Shown here: positions 34,011 to 42,140 of the stretch, piece by piece
Layout of the letters: each line of letters starts with the position of its first letter
Numbering within the stretch: position 1 is the stretch's first letter
Assembly: GCA_016718565.1 (NCBI GenBank)
Contig: JADKCZ010000001.1
Location: 806,001-870,000 of the forward strand
Direction: 5' to 3'
Origin: Anaeromyxobacter sp.
Lineage (GTDB): Bacteria; Myxococcota; Myxococcia; Myxococcales; Anaeromyxobacteraceae
DNA length: 64,000 bases
Made by a program: the position numbers and the translations under genes
The notes under the pieces: generated by a model
Told to the model about the DNA's origin: nothing
Database searches by the model: none
Seen by the model: the letters and a program-made list of their open reading frames with translations, nothing else

Positions 34011-35405
34011 ATGCCCGCCGCCCTGCTGCCCGCGGGACTCCCCTGGCTCAACGTGGCCCGCCCGCCCTCGGCCGAGGCGCTGGCTGGCCGGCTGCTGGTG
34101 CTCCACTTCTTCTCCGCCGGCTGCGTCCACGCCCACCAGGCCCTGCCGGTGCTGGCCGGGGCGGCGCGGCGGCTCCCGGGCGAGCCCGTGCTGGTGGTGG
34201 GGATCCACACGCCGCGCCTGCCCGGCGAGCGCGGGGTGGAGGCGGCCCGGCGGGCCGTGCTGCGCCACGGCGTGACGCACCCGGTGCTGGTGGACGACGA
34301 CCGGTCGGTGTGGCGGACCCTCGGCCTCAGGGCCTGGCCGTCGCTGGCGCTGGTGGATCCGGCGGGCCGGCGCTGCGGCCTGGCGGAGGGCGAGCTCGAC
34401 GAGGCGCCCCTGGCGGCCTGGCTGCAGGACGAGCTGGCGCGAGCCCGCGCCGAGGGGCAGGAGCTGGCGGTCTCGCCGGTGCCGCTCCGCCCGGAGCGCT
34501 GGCCGGAGGGGCCGCTGGCCTCGCCGGGCCCGCTGCTGGCCGCGGGTGGGCGGCTCTTCCTGGCCGAGACCGGGCGCGGCGAGGTGCTGGAGTATGCGCT
34601 GCCGCCGGGAGGCCCGGCGGCGCTGCTGGCGCGCCACGGCGGCTTCGTGCGGCCCCACGGGCTGGCCCTCGACGAGGCGGCCGGCGCGCTCTACGTGGCC
34701 GATCCGGGCGCGCAGCGCGTCTGGCGGCTCGAGCTGTCCACGGGGGAGCGCAGCGTGGCCGCCGGCACCGGGGCGCTGGGGCGCGCCACGCTGGCCCCTG
34801 GCGCCTTCGCACCGGGCGCCGAGGTGGCCCTGCGCTCGCCCCAGGGGCTGGCCTTCGACGCCGCGCGGCGGCGGCTCCACCTGGCCATGGCCGGCGCCCA
34901 CCAGGTCTGGACGCTGGAGGTGGATCGCGACCGGCTCTGGGTGGCGGCAGGCGACGGGCGCGAGGGGCACCTGGACGACGATCTGCACGACGCCGCCTTC
35001 GCCCAGCCGGACGCGCTGGCGCTCGCCGGCGAGGGGGCGGAGGGGCCGACGCTGCTGGTGGCCGGCGGCGGCGGCGCGGTGCGGGCGGTGGACCTCGGCC
35101 GCGGGGTGGTCACCACCCTGGTGGACGGGGATGGGCCGGTGGCGCTGCAGCGGCCGGCCGCGCTGGCGGCGCTGCCGGGCGGCGGCGTGGCGGTGGCCGA
35201 CGGGCCCGGCGCCGCGGTGTGGCTGGTGGGGCCCGGCGGCGAGGCGGCGCAGCTGGCCGCGCCGGGGCTCGAGCTCGGCGAGCCGTCCGGCCTGGCCTGG
35301 CAGGGCGGCCGCCTGCTGGTGGCCGACGCGGCGCGCCGCCAGGTGCTGGCGGTGGACCTGGCGGGAGGCTGGGAGGTGCTGGCGGGGGTGGACGGGAGCG
35401 GCTAG
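34011..35405 (+). CDS. Thioredoxin-fold/NHL-repeat protein (NHLRC2-like)
   Basis: The 464-residue protein has an N-terminal thioredoxin-like domain (about residues 1-150; LLVLHFFSAGCVHAHQALPVLAGAARRLPGEPVLVVGIHT) and a C-terminal beta-propeller. The propeller is built of NHL-type repeats (VRPHGLALDEAAGALYVADPGAQRVWRLEL; LRSPQGLAFDAARRRLHLAMAGAHQVWTLEV; PDALAL…; PSGLAWQGGRLLVADAARRQVLAVDL). The active-site region reads GCVHAH with one cysteine, so no CxxC redox pair is present. There is no signal peptide. AGGAGAGGGAC precedes the ATG-CCC. Role unknown; the fold combination is known from NHLRC2. Confidence 0.82.
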   Translation: MPAALLPAGLPWLNVARPPSAEALAGRLLVLHFFSAGCVHAHQALPVLAGAARRLPGEPVLVVGIHTPRLPGERGVEAARRAVLRHGVTHPVLVDDDRSVWRTLGLRAWPSLALVDPAGRRCGLAEGELDEAPLAAWLQDELARARAEGQELAVSPVPLRPERWPEGPLASPGPLLAAGGRLFLAETGRGEVLEYALPPGGPAALLARHGGFVRPHGLALDEAAGALYVADPGAQRVWRLELSTGERSVAAGTGALGRATLAPGAFAPGAEVALRSPQGLAFDAARRRLHLAMAGAHQVWTLEVDRDRLWVAAGDGREGHLDDDLHDAAFAQPDALALAGEGAEGPTLLVAGGGGAVRAVDLGRGVVTTLVDGDGPVALQRPAALAALPGGGVAVADGPGAAVWLVGPGGEAAQLAAPGLELGEPSGLAWQGGRLLVADAARRQVLAVDLAGGWEVLAGVDGSG

Positions 35406-35433
35406 CCTGCTCCCTCCCCGACGGAGGTGCCTC

Positions 35434-35649
35434 ATGGCGGAGAAGGTGGCGGCGCACATCACCGGCACGGTGGTCCGGCTGGAGAAGGCGCGCGGCGACG
35501 CGGTGGCGCCCGGCGAGGTGGTGGTGATCCTCGAGTCGATGAAGATGGAGATGCCGGTGGAGGCGCTGGTGGGTGGCCTGGTGGTGGAGGTGCGCTGCCA
35601 GCCCGGGCAGGCGGTCGCCGAGGGCGACGTGCTGGTCGTGCTGGGATGA
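35434..35649 (+). CDS. Small biotinyl/lipoyl carrier protein
   Basis: A free-standing 71-residue biotinyl domain. The sequence VVVILESMKMEMPVEALVGGLV contains the E-S-M-K-M biotinylation motif with Lys37 as acceptor, and GxVV and GQAVAEGDVLVVL mark the two halves of the beta barrel. It lacks the N-terminal part of classical AccB. Such stand-alone carriers serve acyl-CoA carboxylases or decarboxylases. Its TGA overlaps the ATG of the following enoyl-CoA hydratase, so the pair probably acts in one acyl-CoA route; no carboxylase subunits are in view. CGGAGG precedes the ATG. Confidence 0.9.
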   Translation: MAEKVAAHITGTVVRLEKARGDAVAPGEVVVILESMKMEMPVEALVGGLVVEVRCQPGQAVAEGDVLVVLG

Positions 35650-36434
35650 CGCCGCAGCGCCTCCGCAGCGAGGAGCGCGGGGCGGTCCGCGTGCTCACCA
35701 TCGACAACCCGCAGAAGCGCAACGCCCTCGACTTCCGGGCGCTCGACGAGTTGTTGGCGGCCTGCCAGCCGGCGGCGCTGGCGGGGGTGCGCTGCCTGGT
35801 CCTGCGCGGGGCCGGCCTGGAGGCCTTCTCCTCCGGCTTCGATCTGGCCGAGCTGGGCCAGGTGAACGGGCGCGGCGAGCGACCCGACGAGGCGGTGGAG
35901 CGCGCCGCCGACGCCCTGGCCGCGGTGGCCTGCCCCACCGTGGCCTTCCTGAACGGCCCGGCCTACGGAGGCGGCTGCGAGCTGGCCGCCACCTGCGACC
36001 TGCGGGTGGCCCGCCAGGGCATCGCGCTCGGGCTGCCGCCGGCCAAGCTGGGCGTGGTCTACCCGGAGGGCGGCCTGCGCCGCTTCCTGCAGCTGGTGGG
36101 CGGGGCCCGCACCCGCGAGCTCTTCTTCCTGGGCAAGCCGGTGGACGCCGTCACCGCGCAGGCCTGGGGGCTGGTGAACCGGCTGGTGCCGGCCGAGGGG
36201 GCCGAGGACGCAGCGCTGGCGCTGGCAGAGGAGATCGCCGGCAACGCCCCGCTGGCCGTGCAGGGCATGAAGCGGATCCTGCGGCTGCTGGAGGCCGCCC
36301 ACGAGCGGGGCCTGTCGGCCGCCGAACGCGACGAGATCGCAGACCTGCGCCGCCGCGCCTTCGAGAGCCAGGACATCCTGGAGGGGCGGAAGGCCTTCGC
36401 CGAGCGGCGCCCGCCAGCGTTCCAAGGGCGGTGA
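35646..36434 (+). CDS. Enoyl-CoA hydratase/isomerase family protein
   Basis: The 262-residue crotonase-fold protein has the CoA-binding NPQKRNALDFRALDELL, the oxyanion-hole segment SSGFDLAELG (first backbone NH donor), and GPAYGGGCELAATCDLRVA (second donor) near residue 104. The catalytic glutamate region reads LPPAKLGVVYPEGGLRRFLQLVG; one glutamate of the hydratase pair seems replaced by lysine or shifted (PPAKLG rather than PExxxG), so the exact reaction is uncertain. It begins in an ATGA overlap with the biotinyl protein. Confidence 0.88.
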   Translation: MTPQRLRSEERGAVRVLTIDNPQKRNALDFRALDELLAACQPAALAGVRCLVLRGAGLEAFSSGFDLAELGQVNGRGERPDEAVERAADALAAVACPTVAFLNGPAYGGGCELAATCDLRVARQGIALGLPPAKLGVVYPEGGLRRFLQLVGGARTRELFFLGKPVDAVTAQAWGLVNRLVPAEGAEDAALALAEEIAGNAPLAVQGMKRILRLLEAAHERGLSAAERDEIADLRRRAFESQDILEGRKAFAERRPPAFQGR

Positions 36435-36456
36435 GCCAGTCCGGGAGTTCCGTCCT

Positions 36457-36540
36457 ACGGACCAGGGTCCGTGGCGCGGGCGGAGGAGTTGGCAGTTGCC
36501 CTGTGATTCCGGGGGCCGCTCCTGGCACGGGTGCTGCCAG
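36457..36540. repeat. Two hairpins between the hydratase gene and the RAYT-like gene
   Basis: ACGGAC-CAGG-GTCCGT at 36457-36472 is a perfect 6-bp stem with a 4-nt loop. CTGGCA at 36522-36527 pairs with TGCCAG at 36535-36540 over a 7-nt loop. RAYT proteins are known to act on REP hairpins that often flank their genes, so these could be the cognate elements; the first could also be the terminator of the hydratase gene. Confidence 0.5.
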
Positions 36541-36550
36541 GGCTCTGCCC

Positions 36551-37429
36551 ATGACCGCGCCACGGCAGATCCTCCCGGGTCGCACCTACCTCGTCACGCG
36601 CCGCTGCCTGCTCCGCCACTTCTTCCTCCGCCCCAGCGCGGTGGTCAACCAGGTGGTGGCCTACGTGCTTGCCCTGGCGGCCGAGCGCTACCAGGTCCAG
36701 GTCCACGCCTACTGCGTCCTCTCCAACCACCTCCACCTCGTCGTCACCGATCCCCACGCCCGCCTGCCCGCCTTCCAGCAGTTCCTCTGCTCCTTCGTGG
36801 CCCGCGCCCTCAACGCCCATCTCGGGCGCTGGGAGTACTTCTGGGCGCCCTGCACCTACAGCGCCGTGGTCCTCGGGTCACCCGAGGACGTCATCGCCAA
36901 GGCCGCATACACCCTCGCAAACCCCGTCGCCGCCGGCCTGGTCCGCGCTGCCCACCTCTGGCCGGGGCTCTGGTCGGCGCCGGACACCATCGGCACCACC
37001 ATCCGGGTGAAGCGTCCGGACCACTTCTTCGACCGGGAGGGGCTCCTCCCCGAACACGTCGACCTCGCGCTCGAGGTGCCGACCGGCTTCAGCTCGACCG
37101 AGGAGTTCCGCGACCGGCTTCGGGCGGAGCTCTCGCGGCAGGAGGAGGCGGCCCGCGCCCAGATCCCGGCCTTCCTCGGCGTGACCCGGGTGCGGACGCA
37201 GAGCCCCTTCGCCCGCCCGAGGCCCGGCGAGCCACGCCGCCGGCTCTCTCCCAGGGTGGCCGCGCGGGACAAGTGGAGGCGCATCGAGCTCCTCCAGCAG
37301 CTGGAGAGCTTCCTCAGCGACTACTGGGAGGCGCTCAGGGTCTGGCGCGAAGGCAAGGTGGAGCCCGTGTTCCCTGCCGGGACCTACCTGATGCGGGTCG
37401 CACACGGCGTCGCCTGCGCTTCCGCCTAG
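36551..37429 (+). CDS. REP-associated tyrosine transposase-like protein (Y1_Tnp/IS200 fold)
   Basis: A single-stranded DNA transposase-like protein of the HUH superfamily. The metal-binding HUH motif is NHLHLVV (His60 and His62) and the likely catalytic tyrosine is Tyr120 in KAAYTLANPVAAGLV. Length is 292 residues, longer than IS200 TnpA (about 150), with a C-terminal extension of about 140 residues rich in Arg, as in RAYT-type domesticated copies. No terminal inverted repeats, no tnpB and no target duplication are seen, so it is not an intact insertion sequence. The 5' flank carries short hairpins. Confidence 0.87.
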   Translation: MTAPRQILPGRTYLVTRRCLLRHFFLRPSAVVNQVVAYVLALAAERYQVQVHAYCVLSNHLHLVVTDPHARLPAFQQFLCSFVARALNAHLGRWEYFWAPCTYSAVVLGSPEDVIAKAAYTLANPVAAGLVRAAHLWPGLWSAPDTIGTTIRVKRPDHFFDREGLLPEHVDLALEVPTGFSSTEEFRDRLRAELSRQEEAARAQIPAFLGVTRVRTQSPFARPRPGEPRRRLSPRVAARDKWRRIELLQQLESFLSDYWEALRVWREGKVEPVFPAGTYLMRVAHGVACASA

Positions 37430-37673
37430 ACGACCGCTCCGAGCTTCGAACCAGCCCTGCTGCGCTCCGCGAGGCCTGTCCGGCCCACGACGAGGGCAGC
37501 GGTGTGCGTTGCGCGAGTTCAGCGAGCCCCGCCCTGGCCGTTCCTGCTGCGAGCCCCACCACCCGGGCCTGCCGGCCCCCCCCCCTTTGGCTGGGCACTC
37601 GGCGGCCCCCTTCCTTCACGGCGGCATCGGAGATGAGGCTTCCCAGGGGATTACTCCCGGACTGGACCCGCTC
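37430..37673. other. Intergenic region after the RAYT-like gene, with a 10-base C run
   Basis: This 244-bp region lies between convergent stops. It contains a C10 homopolymer at 37576-37585 and slightly lower GC pockets, but no gene that I can support and no clear terminator. It may be debris from the RAYT insertion event; this is inference. Confidence 0.35.
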
Positions 37674-39074
37674 TTACAGCAGCAGCAGGCAGGCGCTCAC
37701 GATGACCGTCGCAGGCAGCGCGCCCACCAGCAGCGGCAGCGGGCGGACGCCGCTGGGGAAGTGGCGCGCCAGCATGGCCTGGCCGGCCGGGTTGGGCGCG
37801 TTGGCGATGACGGTGAGGCCGCCGCCGGCCACCGCCCCGGCCATCACCGCGTACTTGAGCTCGTCGGAGAAGCCGGGCACCAGCGAGGCCAGGTAGGTGA
37901 TGGCGGCGTTGTCGTTGAACGCGGTGAGCCCCAGGGCCCCGAAGAAGAGCGGCACCGCGTCGAGCCGCGAGAGCACCGGCTGGATCCACCAGGCCTGCCC
38001 GCTGCCGTGGATCACCAGGCCCGCCAGGAAGAAGCCGACCAGGAGCGGCGAGCGGAGGTCGAGCGGCGCCTGGTGTGGCGCCGTGGCCCGCTGGAAGCCG
38101 AGGAAGAAGAGGAAGGCCCCGACCAGCACCGACGGCGTGTGGGACGTGAAGACCAGCAGCCCGAGCATGGCGAGGTGCGTCGCCACGATCCAGACGGGCG
38201 GCGCGGCGGCCTCCTCCTCCTCCGTGGCGGCAGGGGGGGGCCGCCCCCCGAGCGCGGCCAGCTCCCGGCGCAGCGCCAGCGCGGTCAGCAGGTTGGCCGT
38301 CAGGATGCCCACCGCGGCCTTCCACCCGAAGTGACCCAGCATGAACGGCGTGTCCCAGCCGAAGCGGGCGGCCACCATGATGACCGGGGGCGCGGCGAAG
38401 TGGGTGAGCGTCCCCCCCACGGAGACGTTGACGAAGAGCAGCCCGAGCGTGGCGTAGCGGAAGCGCGGGCCAGGCTCGAGGTCGAAGATGCGCCGGGACA
38501 GGAGCAGGGCGCAGATGACCATGGCGGCCGGCTCGGTGATGAGCGAGCCGAGCAGCGGGCCGACCGTGAGGATGGTGAGCCACCAGGCCAGTGGCGTCCC
38601 GCCCACGGCCCGGGCGATGGCCCCCATGACCTGCTCGGCGAAGGCCAGCACCGGCCGGGTGGAGGCCACCGCCATGATGACCACCACGAAGACCGGCTCG
38701 GTGAAGTGGACCTGGGAGAGGAAGCGCTCCGGCCCGCGCGGCCCCTCCGCGAAGGCCAGCACCGCCAGCAGCGGCACCACCCAGAGCCCGAAGACCACCT
38801 CGATCTCGCCGAGCAGGTGGAGCAGTTCCACGCTGGCGCTGTGCGCGCCCTCGCCGCGCGCCGCCTCCACCTGGAGCCTCCGCCGGTGTGAGGCGGCCAT
38901 CAGGGCCGGGGCGGCGAAGGTGTGCAGGATGGCGGCCAGGAAGAGGCCGGTGGCCACCAGGTTCAAGGGGTCGGCGGCGGCGCGGCGGGCCAGCACCTCG
39001 AGCAGGCCGAGCCCGGCCTCGCCCTGGTAGGCCTCCAGCGGGAGGGGGAAGCCGGACGGGCTGGGGGTGGCCAT
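37674..39074 (-). CDS. Putative Na+/H+ antiporter (PF07399-type)
   Basis: The 466-residue integral membrane protein has about 12 segments. The pattern LITEPAAMVICALLLSRRIFDLEPGPRFRYATLGLLFVNVSVGGTLTHFAAPPVIMVAARFGWD and LTAFNDNAAITYLASLVPGFSDELKYAVMAGAVAGGGLTVIANAPNPAG is typical of the putative Na+/H+ antiporter family related to the ion transporter superfamily. In this family the polar NVSVGGTLTHF and ANAPNPAG hairpins form the transport site. It is monocistronic, with 26 nt to the FHA gene stop upstream. Confidence 0.85.
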   Translation of the reverse strand: MATPSPSGFPLPLEAYQGEAGLGLLEVLARRAAADPLNLVATGLFLAAILHTFAAPALMAASHRRRLQVEAARGEGAHSASVELLHLLGEIEVVFGLWVVPLLAVLAFAEGPRGPERFLSQVHFTEPVFVVVIMAVASTRPVLAFAEQVMGAIARAVGGTPLAWWLTILTVGPLLGSLITEPAAMVICALLLSRRIFDLEPGPRFRYATLGLLFVNVSVGGTLTHFAAPPVIMVAARFGWDTPFMLGHFGWKAAVGILTANLLTALALRRELAALGGRPPPAATEEEEAAAPPVWIVATHLAMLGLLVFTSHTPSVLVGAFLFFLGFQRATAPHQAPLDLRSPLLVGFFLAGLVIHGSGQAWWIQPVLSRLDAVPLFFGALGLTAFNDNAAITYLASLVPGFSDELKYAVMAGAVAGGGLTVIANAPNPAGQAMLARHFPSGVRPLPLLVGALPATVIVSACLLLL

Positions 39075-39100
39075 GGGCAGTTCTTAGCCCAGGCCGGCGC

Positions 39101-39607
39101 TCAGCGGGCGAGGCGCGCCAGCAGCAGACCCGCCAGGAGGGCGGCCACCAGCGCGGCCGCCAGCGCCAGGCGGCGCCGGGCGGCAGGTCGGGGCGGCGCG
39201 GCCCCGGGGGCGGTGGCCGCAGGCGGGGCGCTGGGCGCGGGCTGCACCACCGCGGGGTCGAGCAGGTCCACGGCCGGCAGCGGCGGCGGCGTGCCCGGAC
39301 CGGCGGCCTCCGCGCCGTCGGGCAGCACCATCAGGTCGTAGTGGCCGATCTCCACCAGGTCGCCGGGCCGGAGCTTGCGCTTGCCGGCCACCCGCTCGCC
39401 GTTGAGCCAGGTGCCGGTCAGGCTGCCCAGGTCCTCCACGAAGATGGCGCCCCCGCTGCTCCGGGAGAAGCGGGCGTGGCGCCTGGAGACGTTGCGGTCG
39501 GGCAGCCGCCAGCCCACGCCGGTGGCGGCCCGCCCCAGGGTGAGCTCCTCCGAGGTGAACGGGACCAGCATGCGGGTCCCAGCGTCGTCCTCGATGACCA
39601 GCTTCAT
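39101..39607 (-). CDS. FHA-domain protein with C-terminal membrane anchor
   Basis: The 168-residue protein has an N-terminal FHA domain (about residues 1-95) with the phosphothreonine-binding marks LGRAATGVGWRLPDRNVSRRHARF (GR, SRRH) and SLTGTWLNGERV (N residue). A Pro/Ala linker follows, and then one membrane segment at the C-terminus (LALAAALVAALLAGLLLARL). FHA domains read phosphothreonine made by Ser/Thr kinases. Its ATG overlaps the kinase stop (ATGA), which makes it the likely reader of that kinase. Confidence 0.93.
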   Translation of the reverse strand: MKLVIEDDAGTRMLVPFTSEELTLGRAATGVGWRLPDRNVSRRHARFSRSSGGAIFVEDLGSLTGTWLNGERVAGKRKLRPGDLVEIGHYDLMVLPDGAEAAGPGTPPPLPAVDLLDPAVVQPAPSAPPAATAPGAAPPRPAARRRLALAAALVAALLAGLLLARLAR

Positions 39608-41340
39608 CGGGCGCGCGCCCCCTCGCGCACCCGGCCGGCGTCCGGGGGGGCGGCGGTCAGGGTGCGGCGCACCAGCGCCCCGTCCTTCTCCGGCAGCACC
39701 ACCACCTGGTCGATCTCGTGGCCGGCCAGCTCCAGGTCGATGCGGTGGCGCAGGTCGAGCCGGACGCCGGGGATGGAGAGCGGGGTGGTGCCGCGGGCCA
39801 CGTCGTCGAGGCGCACCGCCGCGCCGGGCGGGACGCTCTCCACCGTGAGCGTGCCCAGCGTGGACGCCAGGGTGGCGTGGACCCGCACCGCCACCTGCCC
39901 GGGCGAGGGGCGCACCGCCACGGTGGTCTCGCGCAGCGCCGGCCCGGAGAGGGTCACCTCGTGCGGCCGGGCCAGCGGCAGCCCCTCCAGCACCGCCGGG
40001 GTGCGCTGCCCGGTGGGCAGGCCGTCGAGCGCCACGTCCGCGCCGGGCGGCAGGCTGGTGACGATGAGGGCGCCGGGGCGCAGCCAGGGCGCGCCGAACC
40101 AGGCGCCGGCCGCCCCGGCGGCGGCGCCCAGCAGCGCGGCCAGCGAGAGCGCGCCGAAGGAGGAGCGGCGCACCACCACCGGGCGCTGCGGCGCCCGGGC
40201 CTGGGGCGCCGGGCGGGACTCCGGCGGCGGCACCTCGGCCAGCGGCTCCAGCTCCATGGGGTCGCCCCCGCGCAGCGAGGGCAGGCCGTGCTGCGCCGTG
40301 GTGCCGAGGTCGGCCGGGCGGTCGGCCAGGTTGGTGAGCACCTTCATGATGAGCGCGTCGTGGGCGCGCGCCTGGCGCAGCCGGGTGATCTTGTCGCCGA
40401 ACACCTGGTGCATCTGCTGGTTGAGCAGGTCCTGCACCGCCGAGTGGGGCGTGGGGAAGAGCACGTCCACCAGCGCCTCGGCGAAGTGGCGGGCCTCGCC
40501 GTACCGCTTGGCCGGGTCGTAGGCCAGGGCCCGCGCCACGATCTGATCGAGCTCGCGCGGCAGCCGCGGGTCCAGGGTGGAGGGGGGCACCACCTTGGCC
40601 TTGCGGGAGGTGATCAGCGAGTCGACGTCGGTGGCCTTGGGGAAGGGCTTCTGCCGCGTCAGGAGCTCGTAGAGGATGATGCCGGCGGCGAAGAGGTCGA
40701 CCCGGTGGTCCCAGCGGGTCTCCAGCGAGGCCTGCTCGGGCGCCACGTACCCGAGCTTCCCCATCAGCATGCCCTCCTTGTAGTTGGAGAGGCCGGTGGC
40801 GGCCCGGGCGATGCCGAAGTCGAGCAGCTTCACCTCGCCCTCGTAGGAGACCAGGCAGTTGTCGGGCGAGACGTCGCAGTGGACGATCTGCAGCGCGTGG
40901 CCCTGCCCGTCGGTCTTCTTGTGGGCGTAGTCCAGCCCCTGGAGCAGCTGCAGCACCATGAAGATGGCCTGCTCCGGAGAGATGGTGACGCCGGCCCGCG
41001 GGAAGGCGTGCATCACCTCCTTGAGCGAGACGCCGTTCACCAGCTCCATGGCGATGAAGGCGTTGCCCTCCACCAGCCCGCACTCGTAGATCTGCGCCAC
41101 GTTGTTGTGGGTCAGCTGGACGGTGAGCTTGGCCTCGTTCACCAGCATGGAGATGAAGCCCTGGTCCTGCGCCCGGTTGGGCAGGATCCGCTTCACCACC
41201 AGCTCCTTCTCGAAGCCGGCCGCGCCCACGGTGCGGGCCCGGAAGATCTCGGCCATGCCGCCCACGGCGAGCCGCTGCAGCAGGAAGAACTTCCCGAAGA
41301 CGTGGGGCTTGAACTCGGGGGTGAGGGGGGCCTCGGCCAC
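39604..41340 (-). CDS. Membrane Ser/Thr protein kinase with two PEGA domains
   Basis: The 578-residue protein has an N-terminal Hanks-type kinase domain (about residues 14-290): P-loop LAVGGMAEIFRA, VVKRI with Lys50, catalytic loop HCDVSPDN at 154-161 and LLDFGIAR. A spacer follows, then one membrane segment (about 385-405) and two PEGA domains (GALIVTSLPPGADVALDGLPTG and LGTLTVESVPPGAAVRLDD) that would lie outside the membrane. The usual HRD arginine is Cys155, so activation-loop control may differ. The GTG at 41340 lies 11 nt after the bioC stop; a GTG at 41385 would overlap bioC and is less likely. FHA gene follows by ATGA. Confidence 0.92.
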   Translation of the reverse strand: MAEAPLTPEFKPHVFGKFFLLQRLAVGGMAEIFRARTVGAAGFEKELVVKRILPNRAQDQGFISMLVNEAKLTVQLTHNNVAQIYECGLVEGNAFIAMELVNGVSLKEVMHAFPRAGVTISPEQAIFMVLQLLQGLDYAHKKTDGQGHALQIVHCDVSPDNCLVSYEGEVKLLDFGIARAATGLSNYKEGMLMGKLGYVAPEQASLETRWDHRVDLFAAGIILYELLTRQKPFPKATDVDSLITSRKAKVVPPSTLDPRLPRELDQIVARALAYDPAKRYGEARHFAEALVDVLFPTPHSAVQDLLNQQMHQVFGDKITRLRQARAHDALIMKVLTNLADRPADLGTTAQHGLPSLRGGDPMELEPLAEVPPPESRPAPQARAPQRPVVVRRSSFGALSLAALLGAAAGAAGAWFGAPWLRPGALIVTSLPPGADVALDGLPTGQRTPAVLEGLPLARPHEVTLSGPALRETTVAVRPSPGQVAVRVHATLASTLGTLTVESVPPGAAVRLDDVARGTTPLSIPGVRLDLRHRIDLELAGHEIDQVVVLPEKDGALVRRTLTAAPPDAGRVREGARAR

Positions 41341-41351
41341 GGTGGCCGATG

Positions 41352-42140
41352 CTACCGTGAAGCGACCGCGTAGACCACGTGCCACGTCACGGGGACACCG
41401 TCCGGCCCGCCATACCGCGAGTCGTAGTGGCGCAGCAGCTCCAGGGTGACGCGCCGCCCGGCCAGCCCGCCGGCCTGCGGCGCGGCGTTCTGCGCCCCGA
41501 TGGCCTTGAGCGCGCGGAGCACGGCGCGGGCGTCGGCGTGGCGCTCCACCCGCTCCTCCTCCTCGAGCGCCGCCACCACCAGCCCGGCGGCGGCCAGGGC
41601 GGCGCCCACCTCACCTCTGGTGAAGAACCGGTGGGTGCGGTCGGGGGCCCGTCCGGCCGCGGCGGCCCGCCAGGAGGCGGTCAGCTCGCCCAGGGTCCGC
41701 TCGGCGAAGAGGGCCAGCACCAGCCGCCCGCCCGGCCGGAGCACCCGGGCGCACTCGCGCAGCGCCGGCTCGAGCCGGGGCAGCCACTGGAAGGTGGAGG
41801 TGGAGAGCACCAGGTCGAAGGCGGCGTCGCGCAGCGGCAGCGCCTCGGCGTCGGCGGAGGCCAGGGCGGCGCCCGGGGCGGCGGCGCGGGCGGCGGCGCA
41901 CATGCCGGGGGCGAGATCCACGCCGGTGAGCAACGCGCCGGGCCGGGCCGCGGCCAGGTCGGCCAGCAGCCGGCCGGTGCCGCAGCCGACGTCGAGCACC
42001 CGCCGGGCCGAAGGCGCCGCCCGGGCCGCCAGCGCCAGGGCCTGGGCGCGCACCGCGGCCTGCACCTCGGCCCGGCCGTCGTAGGCGGCGGCGCCGCGAG
42101 AGAAGGCGGCCCGGACGCGGGCCTTGTCCACCGGGTTCAC
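41352..42140 (-). CDS. bioC: Malonyl-ACP O-methyltransferase BioC-like
   Basis: BioC methylates the free carboxyl of malonyl-ACP with SAM and so opens pimelate synthesis for biotin. The 262-residue protein has an N-terminal helix (VDKARVRAAFSRGAAAYDGRAEVQ, as in BioC), SAM motif I LDVGCGTGRLLADLAA near residue 48, motif II GVDLAPGMCAAAR, LSTSTFQWLPRLEPALRECARVLRPGGRLVLALFAERTLGEL (the FQW…FxxxTLxEL segment is distinctive for BioC) and ALKAIGAQN. The GTG start overlaps the bioH stop (GTGA). Confidence 0.88.
   Translation of the reverse strand: MNPVDKARVRAAFSRGAAAYDGRAEVQAAVRAQALALAARAAPSARRVLDVGCGTGRLLADLAAARPGALLTGVDLAPGMCAAARAAAPGAALASADAEALPLRDAAFDLVLSTSTFQWLPRLEPALRECARVLRPGGRLVLALFAERTLGELTASWRAAAAGRAPDRTHRFFTRGEVGAALAAAGLVVAALEEEERVERHADARAVLRALKAIGAQNAAPQAGGLAGRRVTLELLRHYDSRYGGPDGVPVTWHVVYAVASR

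Noticed and set aside
36551..37429. Complete IS200/IS605 insertion sequence
   Set aside because: No tnpB, no subterminal ends recognised and a long C-terminal extension; RAYT-like is the better description.
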